Below are positions 47,101 through 56,347 of a stretch of DNA of 64,000 nt, piece by piece (position 1 is the first letter of the stretch; every line of letters begins with the position of its first letter). Origin of the DNA: Torreya grandis (Eukaryota > Streptophyta > Pinopsida > Cupressales > Taxaceae). The notes below the pieces were generated by a model. That model was not told the origin of the DNA. It ran no database searches and was given only the letters and a program-made list of their open reading frames with translations. The stretch lies in the NCBI GenBank assembly GCA_037957365.1, contig JARHVA010004089.1, positions 1,041,001-1,105,000 on the forward strand, given 5' to 3'. Position numbers and translations under genes: made by a program.

Positions 47101-47460
47101 TAGCCCCCAAGTTTTATGGGCCATATAAGGTTCTCCATAAGATTGGGTTGGTTGCTTATAAGTTTGATCTCCCACCTTCTTCCCAATTTCATCTAGTATT
47201 TAATGTCTCTTATCTGAAGAAATTTGTTAGCACAAACATCTGAGTATAGACTATCATACCAAAACTTGATAATAAAGGATCCATTCTTCTTGAACCAGAG
47301 GAAATATTGGATAGGTGCACATGCCAACTTTGCTCCTACTCCATCACAAAGGTATTAATTTAGTGGCATAGAATGCAACCACAGGATGTAACATGGGAAC
47401 CACTCTTTTAGATTCAACACCAATTTCAACATTTAAAACTTTGAGGATAAAGCTTTTTCA
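44106..47460 (+). pseudogene. Element F pol: protease, RT, RNase H, integrase, chromodomain-like end
   Basis: The protease motif is INLGSTHNFINPQ near 44205, with Asn where the catalytic Asp belongs. RT covers 44810-45300 ([26 protein letters not shown] in shifted frames) and runs into LHGFLGLTRYYHKFVKDYGN at 45430-45490. RNase H is clear: TFTIKSDACSNELGAIILQE near 45625 and STYDKEMMAIFHVIHKWKPY near 45735. Integrase shows KIWKDIYMDFINGLPKSRGK near 46390, VVVNCLSKYNHF, VLDRD near 46590 and YHP-VDG near 46680. The end, LIWHRMQPQDVTWEPLFQIQ-like near 47360-47440, resembles a worn chromodomain. About twenty stops are scattered, many at Gln codons. Confidence 0.8.
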
Positions 47461-47463
47461 AAG

Positions 47464-47473
47464 ATGGAGGGGA
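47464..47473 (+). other. Polypurine tract of element F
   Basis: ATGGAGGGGA directly precedes the 3' LTR start TGTTAGGAACC, a usual gypsy arrangement. Confidence 0.65.
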
Positions 47474-47788
47474 TGTTAGGAACCTGTGCAACCCCTTCTC
47501 TTTACTTAGTATATTAGTTGCTATGGATGCATATGCTTTATAAGTCATCCCGTGAGCATTTTGTTTTATCTCACATTCATGGGAAGTATTAGTTTCTTAG
47601 ATTAGACTTAATATATAAGTATTAAGGATAATAGAGGCATCCATGAATTTATTGTATTGATCTTGCTCAAAAGAGGTTGCCCCCTTGAAGTGGCCAGCAA
47701 TCAATATAATCATTTCGGTGCTTTTGTTAATTATATAAATATGTTATTTCACACATTGTCATTAATTTTTTGTAGGAGGATCCTCTCA
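47474..47788 (+). repeat. 3' LTR of element F
   Basis: Begins TGTTAGGAACCTGTGCAACC and ends GGATCCTCTCA, followed by the TTTTA target copy and the resumed integrase of E. Confidence 0.85.
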
Positions 47789-47793
47789 TTTTA

Positions 47794-50130
47794 TGGATGG
47801 AAAATGGTGAATAATATGATAATTAAATTTGAGAATTTTTTTGCCACCCATGGTATCCAATTACATCATACAATTCCTTATAGTCCATAAAAAATGGCAT
47901 TGGTGAAAGAAAAATCACACACTCAAAGAAATGGAAAATTGCATGATTCAAACCTAGGCACTTTATCCATATTTTTCAATTAAGCCTATAAATTTTGTGA
48001 ATTATATTCAAAACCAAACTCTTAAAAATTCTATCAAAAGCATGATACTCGAGGAAGTTTGGAATAGAAGGAAACCTTAAGTTGAGCATCTAAGAATTTG
48101 GATGTGTTTCATGGGCTCTAAAACCTAAATAAAAACACAAAGCTCTATAGCCACATAGTAAGTCTTACTTTTTATGGGATATCCTAATGGTTTTAAGGGA
48201 TATATAGTACTTCATCCAAATTTACAAAATTTGATTATTTTTAGGAGTGTTCATTTTGATTAGCATCCTCCACATAGACCTTTAGATATTCTCACCTCTT
48301 TTATCATTTTTGAAATGAATTCTACTTCTAACAATGATTCTAAGGATGATACATGTCTTGTTTATGAGGATTCTCCTCCTTCACAACTTACTACTACACC
48401 TCATTCTCTTCCTCGATGGGTTCATAAGGCCTAAGTTAAAGTTGTTTTTATTTATGGTGATCTTGTTGACACTCATCATACCTAAACTGATTATACGAAT
48501 ATCAATCATGCATACATAGTCACAACATTTTATCCTGAGTATTTTCATGAGACCAATGGAACTTTAGAGTGGGACTTAGCAATGGAAGAATAATATAATT
48601 CTCTTATGAGTAACAATACATGGGATTTAATCCCTCTTTTGAAAGGAATAAAGATGGTTCATTGTGATGGATTTATCAAAAAGCATTTTTATAAAATGAT
48701 ATTATAGATAAACATAAGATAAAAAAGACAACAAAAGGATTTTATTAGGTAGAGGGAATTAACTAATCTATTACCTTTGAATCTATTGAAAAAATGAACT
48801 CCAATCACTTTGTATTTTCTATTACTACATCTCAAATATGGAAAATGTATTAGATGAACATGAAGAGTTTTTTTATTCACAATGATCTTCATGAGGAGAT
48901 ATTTATGGAGTATCCTCCTCATTTTTTACTATAAATCCTCCCTTTTATGTTACTTAAAGAGATCCTTATATGTATTGAATCAGGCCCCTTGAGTAGCATG
49001 TGATAATATGGACTCCTTCATTATCTTATCAATGTTCTTTCATTATGATTCCAACCCAAATGTCTAAATTCAATAACATCATGATGAGATTCTCTTTGTT
49101 GTTATTAATGTGAATGATCTCATCCTCATAGGAAGCTCACCTTTAAGTTTTTTAGGATATGAACTATTCACTACATTAACATTTTAAGATGCAAAACTTG
49201 GGCACTTTACAATATTTCATTAGTTTAGAGATCACTCATTCTAACTCAAGGATCCATTTTTAAAAACCCAAGTATGCACTAAATATTTTGGATATATTTT
49301 ACATGTTTGATTGTAAACTTAGTACCATGCCATTTGTTTTGGATTCAATCTCAAAAACAAGTACACTAAACCCTTGATTGATGTTACTCCATATAGGAAG
49401 CTATGTGGATATGTTGTTTACTTGAATCACAACCACCTTGATATTTATTTTGTTATTGGTTTGGTTTCTTTATTTATACAATGGCTCATGAGCTCCATTT
49501 GAAAGTTACTAAGAATATTATCAACTATATAAAATTAACTCATACACATGGCATTCATTATTTAGTAGGTTATTATATGAAGTTAGTAGGCTACACTGAC
49601 TCCATTTGGCCAAGTGACATTGATGATAAAAAAATCAATTTAGCCTATGTTTTTCATCTTTGAATGGGCCCTATTATTTAATTGAATGATATGTAACATT
49701 CTATAGATAGTTCATGCAAGGATTCAAAGTATTGGGAAACTGCCAATTCCTCTATATACTTTATTTGGATATATCATTTTTTTTAGAGTTCAACATCGAG
49801 AAACATTAGCCTAATACCATTTGGTTTGACACATAGAGTATGATTCACATATCTAGAAATATTATAGAAAATCAGCATGAAAAACATGTAGAGGTACACA
49901 TGCACAACATTTATAAGCATATTTAGGAGTAGAATATTGATCTTCAATACTAATTTATAAAGTTATAGGTGGTTGACATCTTCACTAAACCCTTCACTAA
50001 GACCAAGTATGTTCATATTTTCAAAATTATAGGAGTGAATGGAAATTTCCTTGGGGAGGGGATAGAGGTAGTCCTAAAACCTCCATCCTTCCTAAGAATT
50101 TTCATTATACATAGGTATCTTATCAAGCTT
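47794..50130 (+). pseudogene. Element E integrase second half, RT and RNase H, decayed
   Basis: Immediately after F the copia integrase continues with IIKFENFFATHGIQLHHTIP and YSP at 47820-47887, then a worn E-R-K box near 47905. A Ser/Pro-rich linker follows (48250-48480). RT shows SNNTWDLIPLLKGIKMVHC near 48615, IFMEYPPHFL-type text near 48900, LKRSLY near 48955 and a V-N-D-L-I-L-I-G-S box near 49108 with one catalytic Asp changed to Asn. RNase H at 49481-49663 reads THTHGIHYLVGYYMKLVGYT, and the C-terminal tail VVDIFTKPFTKTKYVHIFKI is at 49970-50035. Stops and frame changes throughout. Confidence 0.78.
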
Positions 50131-50197
50131 CTTCTTGGGACCTATTTTAGAGGATACTTAGCCTCTTTTTTCAAATATAAATCTGTAAGTTACACTT

Positions 50198-50206
50198 AAA
50201 GGGGGG
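50198..50206 (+). other. Polypurine tract of element E
   Basis: AAAGGGGGG directly precedes the 3' LTR start TGTTGGTG. Confidence 0.75.
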
Positions 50207-50700
50207 TGTTGGTGAAATTAGATGGGTGCACATATTTTTTAGTTTACTTAGGTGATAATTTATGTAGTTTCAATAATTTAGGTCAGTCATTATACACTAA
50301 GTTAGTAGTTATCCTATTTTCCTCTTTTTTTAGTTATTTTGGCTTTCCTCCATCCAATAAGGTTATGAGAAGCCAACTTTATTCTAGACAATCACATGAA
50401 ATCCACCTCTTTTTAGGCCAATTATATTTTTTCATGGGATTCTAATATTTTATATAAATTAAATCCCTCTCCTCTCATGTAATTCATTCAAATCTTGAAC
50501 TCTCTATGTGAGGAGCTCATTAGTAGGCATAATATATTCATATATTAAGTTTTTGCCCAATTTCTCTTATGTTATCAGTTTTTCATTTTTTATTTATTGA
50601 ATTTATCACTTAGCATTTTGTGAGTGGTCTTACACATTTTTTTTGGGTGTGAAAAATGTGTAGTAAATTTTTAATTTATCTCCATTATCCTATTCATTTA
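50207..50700 (+). repeat. 3' LTR of element E
   Basis: Aligns with 20213-20711. The right edge is set at ATTCATTTA because GGGAG follows, the same five bases that precede the 5' LTR. If the LTR instead ends at ATTCA the duplication fails, so the edge is tentative. Confidence 0.75.
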
Positions 50701-50705
50701 GGGAG

Positions 50706-50989
50706 TGCCATCTAACATGGAAAATAGACTAAAATGATCAACATAAAAAATGTAACACTTGAAATAGTTAGGAATTACATGGTGAGTTTAATTTTATGAA
50801 TTGGAATAAAAGTATGTCAGACCTTGTAACAGTCACTGGTAAACACCTCATAAGGTTTTGTGTAAGCATGAGTGGTGTTAAGTCCTATATACACTAATTA
50901 CACTATCCATTATAAAAGAGTGTGTCACATCTATTGGATATAAATTTATGATATTTGGGATACTATAAACCTTGAAAAGTTTTTGGTAC
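50706..50989. other. Unassigned sequence before element G
   Basis: About 280 AT-rich bases without a readable motif. It may hold the worn N-terminal RT of element G. Confidence 0.35.
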
Positions 50990-51385
50990 TATAGAATAGT
51001 GATCAAGAATAGTAGTTACCACAAGTTATGAGAATAGGTTTGACATTATCATTATAACTATTGTTGGTAGGTCCTCTTGAATCACATTCATTATTTTATA
51101 CTTAGATGACATCATCATATTCAAAAAGACTTAGGAGGAACATGTGGAACAAATATTGTGCATCTTTGATACCTTTCTAAAACATATTTTTCAAGCCAAC
51201 TTAACTGTTGTATATTCAAAACTATGCATATATAGTATCTAGGTTACAACATTGGCCAACTATGTGTTCAATATCATAAAGTTGAGGAGTTTTCTTGGAC
51301 TTGAGAATTTATATTTCAAGTTTTTTCTTGGTTTCTCACACATAGAATGACATCTTAGTGAAATAATGTGTGTCAAAGTATCATT

Positions 51386-51390
51386 CCATT
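51386..51390. repeat. Left target duplication of element H
   Basis: CCATT, repeated exactly at 57059-57063 on the other side of H. Confidence 0.9.
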
Positions 51391-51745
51391 TGTTGGGGAT
51401 CAACCAATAATAGATTACACTTGTGAAAGCAATAAATGTGGAAATAAATCAGATAGACAAGTAACTAGAATGATAAACAACAAGAACAAGAGATACAAGA
51501 AACCACCCTGAAAACTTGTATTAACAAACTCTTTACAAAAGAAATATAATTGAAGAAACTTCTTTCTTCCACACCTCTCCTAGATGTATAGATCTCTCAC
51601 TAGATCTCTATTCCTCAAGAGCTCTCTCTCTCAAGAACAATCAACTCCAACAAGCCTGGATTGATTCAATTCTGTACTGTTCTTCAACATACCAAATACA
51701 ATGAACTACTATAATAATTCACACAAAGCTAAGAAGATCTAATTC

Positions 51746-51756
51746 TACATATAGAA
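51746..51756 (-). promoter_or_regulatory. Candidate TATA box of H LTR
   Basis: The coding strand reads TTCTATATGTAG about 350 bases into the LTR, with the same sequence at 56703-56713 in the 5' LTR. Position and sequence suit a U3 promoter, but no start site is proven. Confidence 0.35.
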
Positions 51757-51920
51757 TTAGGAAACTTGAGCATGCACTTACAACAAACAGTTAAGCCTCT
51801 TGAACAAGGGCTCTAAAAATAATATTACTAATAATAGAGACGTGAGCTTAAGACTACAACTTAAACTCATCATGCAAACACTCGCTTCTATCCTTGGAAA
51901 TAGCTTCTAGACGCACAGGT

Positions 51921-52045
51921 AACCGACGCTGGTTCCTGCTGCTTACCTGTGACCGCTGTCGACCGACCCACTACCGACGCCGGCACCTCTGCAACTGCAC
52001 CTAACCGACGTCGGTCGCTCCTGACTGACACCGGTGTCTGTGTAG
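51921..52045 (-). repeat. GC-rich ACCGACGYCGGT array in U3 of H (3' LTR)
   Basis: Five or so irregular units spaced 20-31 bases share the near-palindromic core ACCGACG(C/T)CGGT. Examples are ACCGACGCTGGT at 51922, ACCGACGCCGGC at 51973 and the perfect palindrome CCGACGTCGG near 52004. The array begins about 60 bases inside the U3 end, where plant copia elements such as Tnt1 keep tandem enhancer boxes. It stands out in a strongly AT-rich region. Confidence 0.8.
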
Positions 52046-52101
52046 ACCCAAAACTGTCATAGTGTGCTCCTTGGTGAAGCTTTTAGCTCCACACCCTAAC
52101 A

Positions 52102-52114
52102 ATCTCCCACTTGG
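52102..52114 (-). other. Polypurine tract of element H
   Basis: The coding strand reads CCAAGTGGGAGAT immediately before the LTR start TGTTAGGG. Confidence 0.8.
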
Positions 52115-52173
52115 AGATAAACAGCTGCACTAGTACCTGTACAACAATATCTTCTAGCTCCTCCATCTTCAGC

Positions 52174-52567
52174 TCAATCATGAAGACCAATAGAAGTTGA
52201 ATGAAGATTCAACTTCTCCTTTGTAACCAGCTTGGTTAACATATCAGTAGGATTCTTATCCGTATGGATCTTCTCTAGCTTCAACTCACCATCTTCCAAT
52301 ACCTGTCGTATGAAATGGTACCTTAGCTGTATGTGCTTTGTTCTTGAATGAAAGGCTGAATTCTTAGCCAAATGGATTGCACTCTGACTGTCACTATACA
52401 ATCTGTAACTCTCATGCTCCCTACCAAGCTCATCCATGAACCATGTCATCCATATCATCTCTTTGCTAGCCTCTATGGCTGCAATATACTCTGCTTCTGT
52501 AGTTGACAAGGCAACAACCTTCTGCAACTTAGATATCCAGCTAACTGTCGTTCCACCTACAGTGAAA
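52174..52567 (-). pseudogene. H RNase H domain
   Basis: The minus strand encodes ALSTTEAEYIAAIEASKEMI, then YRLYSDSQSAIHLAKNSAFH and SRTKHIQLRYHFIRQVLEDG, ending NPTDMLTKLV. The catalytic Glu (TEAEY) and Asp (YSDSQ) are present. The domain is intact by itself but out of frame with RT. Confidence 0.93.
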
Positions 52568-53828
52568 ACAAACCTGTAGTGCTCCTCCTGCCATCCAAAT
52601 CACCTACCATATCTGAATCTACATAACCATGTAGAGAAGTATCTGAACCTCCATAGCACAAGTGCCTACTGCTGGTTCCTCTCAGATATCTAAGGATCCA
52701 CTGAACTGCTTTCCAATGTTCCTTACCTGGATTGGCCATATACTTACTTACAACTCCCACTGCTTGGGCAATATCCGATCTAGTACACACCATTGCATAC
52801 ATCAAACTCCCTACTATAGAAGAATATGGAACCTTACTCATGTACTCTACCTCATCATATGAATTAGGACATTGTTCTTTACTCAACTTAAAATGTCCAG
52901 CCAAAGGTGTGCTTACCAGTTTAGCATCCTGCATATTGAACCGTTTCAACACCTTGTCCACATAATCTTCTTGAGAAAATATCAACCTATGATTTTTCCT
53001 GTCTCTCTTAATGCTCATGCCAAGGATTTTCTTTGTTGCTCCCAAATCCTTCATAGCAAATGTTTGAGCTAATTTCACCTTGAGCTCAGAGATATCCTGC
53101 ATGTGTGATCCTGCAACCAGCATATCATCTACATACAATAATAGAATAATATATCTACCATTATCAAATCTCTTGAAATACACACAATGGTCAGATTGAC
53201 ACCTACTGTAGCCATGCTCAGTCATAAACCTGTCAAATTTTAAGTACCATTGCCTAGGAGCTTGCTTGAGGCCATACAAGCTTTTCTTCAATCTGCACAC
53301 AAACTTCTCCTTACCTTTGACCTCAAATCCTTTTGGCTGTTCCATATATATTTCCTCATCCAAGTCTCCATGAAGAAATGCTGTCTTAACATCTAGCTGC
53401 TCAAGATGTAAATCCTCAAAAGCAACCAAAGACAATACAACCCTTATATAAGTCATTTTAACAACAGGAGAAAAAATCTCACCAAAGTCAATACCTGGAT
53501 TTTGTGTAAATCCTTTTACCACCAATCTGGCCTTATATCTCATCTGTCCATTCTCACCTTCTTTCAACATGTAGGTCCATCTGTTCTTGAGTGTTCTCTT
53601 ACCAGCTAGCAATTCAACCAAATCCCATGTTTGGTTCTCTCTTAAGGACTCCAACTCCTCAACCATGCCACGCTCCCATTGACTCTTGGACTCCACCTGT
53701 ATTGCTTCTTTAAAACTCTCTGGTTCTCCACCATCAGTTAGCAATAGATAAAATAAAGAAGGAGAATATCTAATTGGGGGCTTACTCACCCTTTCTGACC
53801 TCCTGATAGGTGTCTGAGACTCATTCAC
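52557..53828 (-). pseudogene. H reverse transcriptase domain
   Basis: A 423-codon uninterrupted frame is the longest in the window. In order it has LRENQTWDLVELLAGKRTLK near residue 65, YKARLVVKGFTQNPGIDFGE, LDVKTAFLHGDLDEEIYMEQ, LKKSLYGLKQAPRQWYLKFD, the catalytic box LLYVDDMLVAG (YVDD at 53124-53135), and a connection region with VGSLMYAMVCTRSDIAQAVG and WILRYLRGTS. All usual RT catalytic residues are visible. It would synthesise cDNA within the particle. Confidence 0.95.
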
Positions 53829-53859
53829 AACACGCTGTCCACCTAAATTCTTTGATAGT

Positions 53860-54025
53860 GACCGACCTCAGTCACCTCCAGACCTATTACTGGCCGACGC
53901 CGATTATGTCTGACCGACGCCAGTGCCTGTCTTGTTGACGTCGATCTCTATATGGCCGACCTCGGTTTCTATTGTACTGATGCTAGTTCTTAATCTGCCG
54001 ACATCGGTTTCTGTGTTTTCCTGCA
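53860..54025 (-). repeat. 21-nt (7-codon) repeat in the integrase-RT hinge of H
   Basis: Six or seven units of about 21 bases share the core GCCGAC(G/C)(C/T)CGGT. They start near 53865, 53892, 53915, 53938, 53954, 53978 and 53996 on the plus strand. They encode heptads of the type ETDVGRL-RTSISTI-ETEVGHI-EIDVNKT-GTGVGQT (written here as separate units). The core and the flank CGGT-TCTGTGT are shared with the U3 array of the same element. Confidence 0.75.
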
Positions 54026-54188
54026 AGTGATTATTTCTTTTTCCCATGAGCTCATATTGGACCTTCACCTCATCCAATTCACCATTGCTCTGCTCAGATT
54101 GATTCAACTTCATTAGCTGATCACAATACATCACTCTTTCATTGAAAACAACATCACAGCTCCTAATTACCTTGTGAGTTTCTAGATT

Positions 54189-55214
54189 TCACAATCTGTA
54201 ACCAAAATCATCTGAGCCATAGCCAATAAATGTGCACCTCATAGACTTAGCATCAAGCTTCTTTCCATTTTCTTTATCTATGTGCACAAAGGCTTCACAA
54301 CCAAAAACTTTGAGATATGAGAGATCTACCTTTTTACCTGTCCATGCCTCTTCTGGAATACCACCATCCAGAGCTGTAGAGGATCCTTTGTTAATCAGGT
54401 ATACTGCAGTGTCAACAGCTTGTGCCCAAAACTGTAAGGGCAAACCAGCATGCAATCTCATACATCTTGCATGCTCCATTATTGTCCATTTCATCCTTTC
54501 AGCAATTCCATTTTGCTGAGGTGTCCTTGGAACCATCCTTTGCCTGTGGATTCCATGCATATAACAATAATCTCTGAACTTATAACTGCAGAACTCACCG
54601 CCATGGTCAGATCTCAGGCACTTTAGTTTTTTACCTGTTTCATTCTCAACCATAGCTTTCCAAATCTTAAAAGTCTCAAATACATCATATTTTCTCCTAA
54701 TACAATAGATCCATACCTTCCTTGTAGCATCATCTATGAAAGATACATAGTACTGTGATCCTCCAATGGAAGCAACTTGAGCCGGTCCCCACACGTCTGT
54801 GTGAACAACCTGCAACTTATGCCTCTTCTTAGTAGACCCATTCTTGAGAAAACTAACCCTTTTCTATTTTCCAAATACACAGTGCTCACAAAACTCTAGA
54901 TCTATGCCTTTTAAATTTGAAAGCATACCTTTGGACTTAAGAATTGACATCCCCTTCTCACTCATGTGGCCAAGCCTTGAGTGCCACAATTTAGCATCCA
55001 CATCTAAAGTAGATAATACAAAAGAAGATTTGTTAGTAACACAATTACACAAATAAAAAGTACCTTCTCTCTTACCTCTGGCCATAACAAGTGCACCCTT
55101 GGTCACCTTCCAAGATTCTGCTGTGAGAGTTACTGTACAACCCTCATCCCCTAACTTTCTTGCAGAAATCAAATTTCTCTTCAAGCTAGGAACATGCATC
55201 ACATCTCTCAACAC
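54189..55214 (-). pseudogene. H integrase domain with pre-integrase zinc region
   Basis: The zinc region is at 54864-55000: LWHSRLGHMSEKGM, then EFCEHCVFGK (an HHCC set). The catalytic core has all three acids: VVHTDVWGP near 54805, CLRSDHGGEF near 54605 and TPQQNGIAER near 54505. The C-terminal part has DLSYLKVFGCEAFVHI and FIGYGSDDFGYRL. One stop at 54861 separates the zinc region and core. A TGA at 54186 ends the frame before the hinge. Confidence 0.93.
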
Positions 55215-55229
55215 CCATGTGTTGTTGTT

Positions 55230-55571
55230 CTACATCTTCAGCTGCAATTTACCTTTGCCAATTATTTTATAGGGCTCACCATCCCCTAGATACACTATTC
55301 CAAAATCTCCATGGATATAGTCACTAAAATATTCCCTGTTAGGGGTAGCATGAAAAGATGCACCAGAATCTAACACCCAAGATTTTATATTATTATGCAG
55401 AGAGAAAATTAAAGCATCTTGTGCAATACCTGCAACCTTGGCTTCTTCCTTTCCTTCGTGTTGATTGTCCTCCTTAGGCTTTGACCAATAATCTCTGCTT
55501 ATGTGCCCAATCTTTCCATAATTCCAGCATTGTGGCTTCCTGCCGTTCCTAGATTTGGATCTTCCTCTCAC
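55230..55571 (-). pseudogene. H zinc knuckle and aspartic protease
   Basis: The nucleocapsid part has basic RGRSKSRNGRKPQ followed by CWNYGKIGHISRDYW near 55500-55535. This is a CCHC knuckle in which the second and fourth Cys are Tyr, consistent with two G-to-A changes on the coding strand. The protease follows with the motif WVLDSGASFHATP near 55345-55385, catalytic Asp present. It would cleave the polyprotein. Confidence 0.9.
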
Positions 55572-55610
55572 CTTAGACTTTGATCTTGATCTCCTCTTGC
55601 TCTTATCTTT

Positions 55611-56234
55611 CTACCTCCCCCTGCTCTCAAAACTTAAAGCGTTCCCAGATGTCTCTTCTATGCTTTTCCTGTGTATTTCCTCATTCAAGATAACACTAAC
55701 AACATCCTCTACTTTCAAAATATTTGATGCAGATGCAGTATTACTTACTGCCATTACTAAGCCATGCCAGCTTTCAGGCAAAGAACATAATATTAAAAGA
55801 GCTTTTATTTCATCATCAAACACTATATTGACTGAACTTAATTGATTCACTATTCCATTGAAATCATTCAGATGAGTAGAAACAGATCCACCTTCATTCA
55901 TATGCAAATTAAATAACTGCTTCATAAGATATACCTTATTAAAAGTTGAGGGTTTTTCATACAAATTTGCTAACGTAGTCATCAACTCTACCGTAGACTT
56001 TGCCTGTGATAAATTAGATATCACAGTGGATGCTAGACTCACTCTTATAGACCCCAGAGCCTTTCTGTCAAGAACTTCCCATTCTTCATCCTCCATGTCT
56101 TTGGGCTTCTTTGCAACCCCACCTAATGGTAAGTAGAGATCTTTCTGATACAGATAATCCTCTATCTGCATTCTCTAATGTTGGTAATTTTTGCCATTGA
56201 ACTTTTCCATTCTTAGTTTACTTTCATCTGCCAT
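55611..56234 (-). pseudogene. H gag capsid region
   Basis: Gag of the copia UBN2/gag_2 type: MEKFNGKNY near the start, then QIEDYLYQKDLYLPL, WEVLDRKALGSIRVSLASTV, STVELMTTLANLYEKPST, LMKQLFNLHMNEGG and LPESWHGLVMAVSN. A single stop near 56177 falls at the Trp usual in the ...Y-x-x-W segment, and a second near 55608 ends the domain. Confidence 0.92.
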
Positions 56235-56333
56235 TGCTTCTCCTACTCAAACAGAAATCCCTACAAAAACCCCTGTGAGAACCTATAATCAATACACACT
56301 ACATAGATCTGAACCACCTGTTAGTGAACCTAA

Positions 56334-56345
56334 GCTCTGATACCA
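56334..56345 (-). other. Primer binding site of element H
   Basis: The coding strand reads TGGTATCAGAGC, an exact 12-base match to the complement of the initiator tRNA-Met 3' end, two bases inside the 5' LTR. Confidence 0.92.
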
Positions 56346-56347
56346 CT

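Larger units (their letters stand above)
42079..47788 (+). mobile_element. Ty3/gypsy retrotransposon F
   Basis: F is a full-length plus-strand gypsy. It has a 322-bp 5' LTR (42079-42400), an almost perfect initiator tRNA-Met primer site, gag, protease, RT, RNase H, integrase, a chromodomain-like end, a polypurine tract and a 315-bp 3' LTR (47474-47788). GTTTA (42074-42078) and TTTTA (47789-47793) flank it. It sits inside the integrase of element E. Its reading frame is among the better preserved, though still with scattered stops. Confidence 0.85.
20213..50700 (+). mobile_element. Ty1/copia retrotransposon E, expanded by nested insertions
   Basis: E is one plus-strand copia element whose parts lie in order across 30.5 kb: 5' LTR (20213-20711), primer site, leader, gag (21745-22990), insertion D, protease and first integrase half (41299-42065), insertion F, second integrase half, RT and RNase H (47794-50130), polypurine tract and 3' LTR (50207-50700). 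The integrase reads on across F, which is strong evidence for a single parent element. GGGAG stands on both sides (20208-20212 and 50701-50705) and may be the target duplication, although the LTR right edge is not sharply fixed. All coding parts are decayed. Confidence 0.8.
51391..52101 (-). repeat. 3' LTR of element H
   Basis: Plus-strand ends are TGTTGGGGATC and CACCCTAACA, so the coding strand runs TGTTAGGG to CCCCAACA with inverted TGTT/AACA ends. It aligns with the 5' LTR over 711 bases without a gap. By hand I count about 38 differences, nearly all transitions, half of them in the GC-rich array at 51921-52045. Confidence 0.95.
52174..56234 (-). pseudogene. Element H gag-pol polyprotein, broken
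   Basis: The natural start is the ATG at 56234 (MADESKLRMEKFNGKNYQ), upstream of the longest clean frame. The reading frame then runs through gag, zinc knuckle, protease, integrase, hinge, RT and RNase H to a stop near 52174. Breaks are: stops near 56177, 55608, 55227, 54861, 54186 and 53901, with one more further down the hinge, and a 1-base loss near 52570 between RT and RNase H. Most stops fall at Gln or Trp positions, as expected from C-to-T decay. No functional polyprotein is possible. Confidence 0.92.

Noticed and set aside
52662..53072. Plus-strand open frames of 66-77 codons
   Set aside because: They are antisense shadows of the well-supported minus-strand RT of element H.
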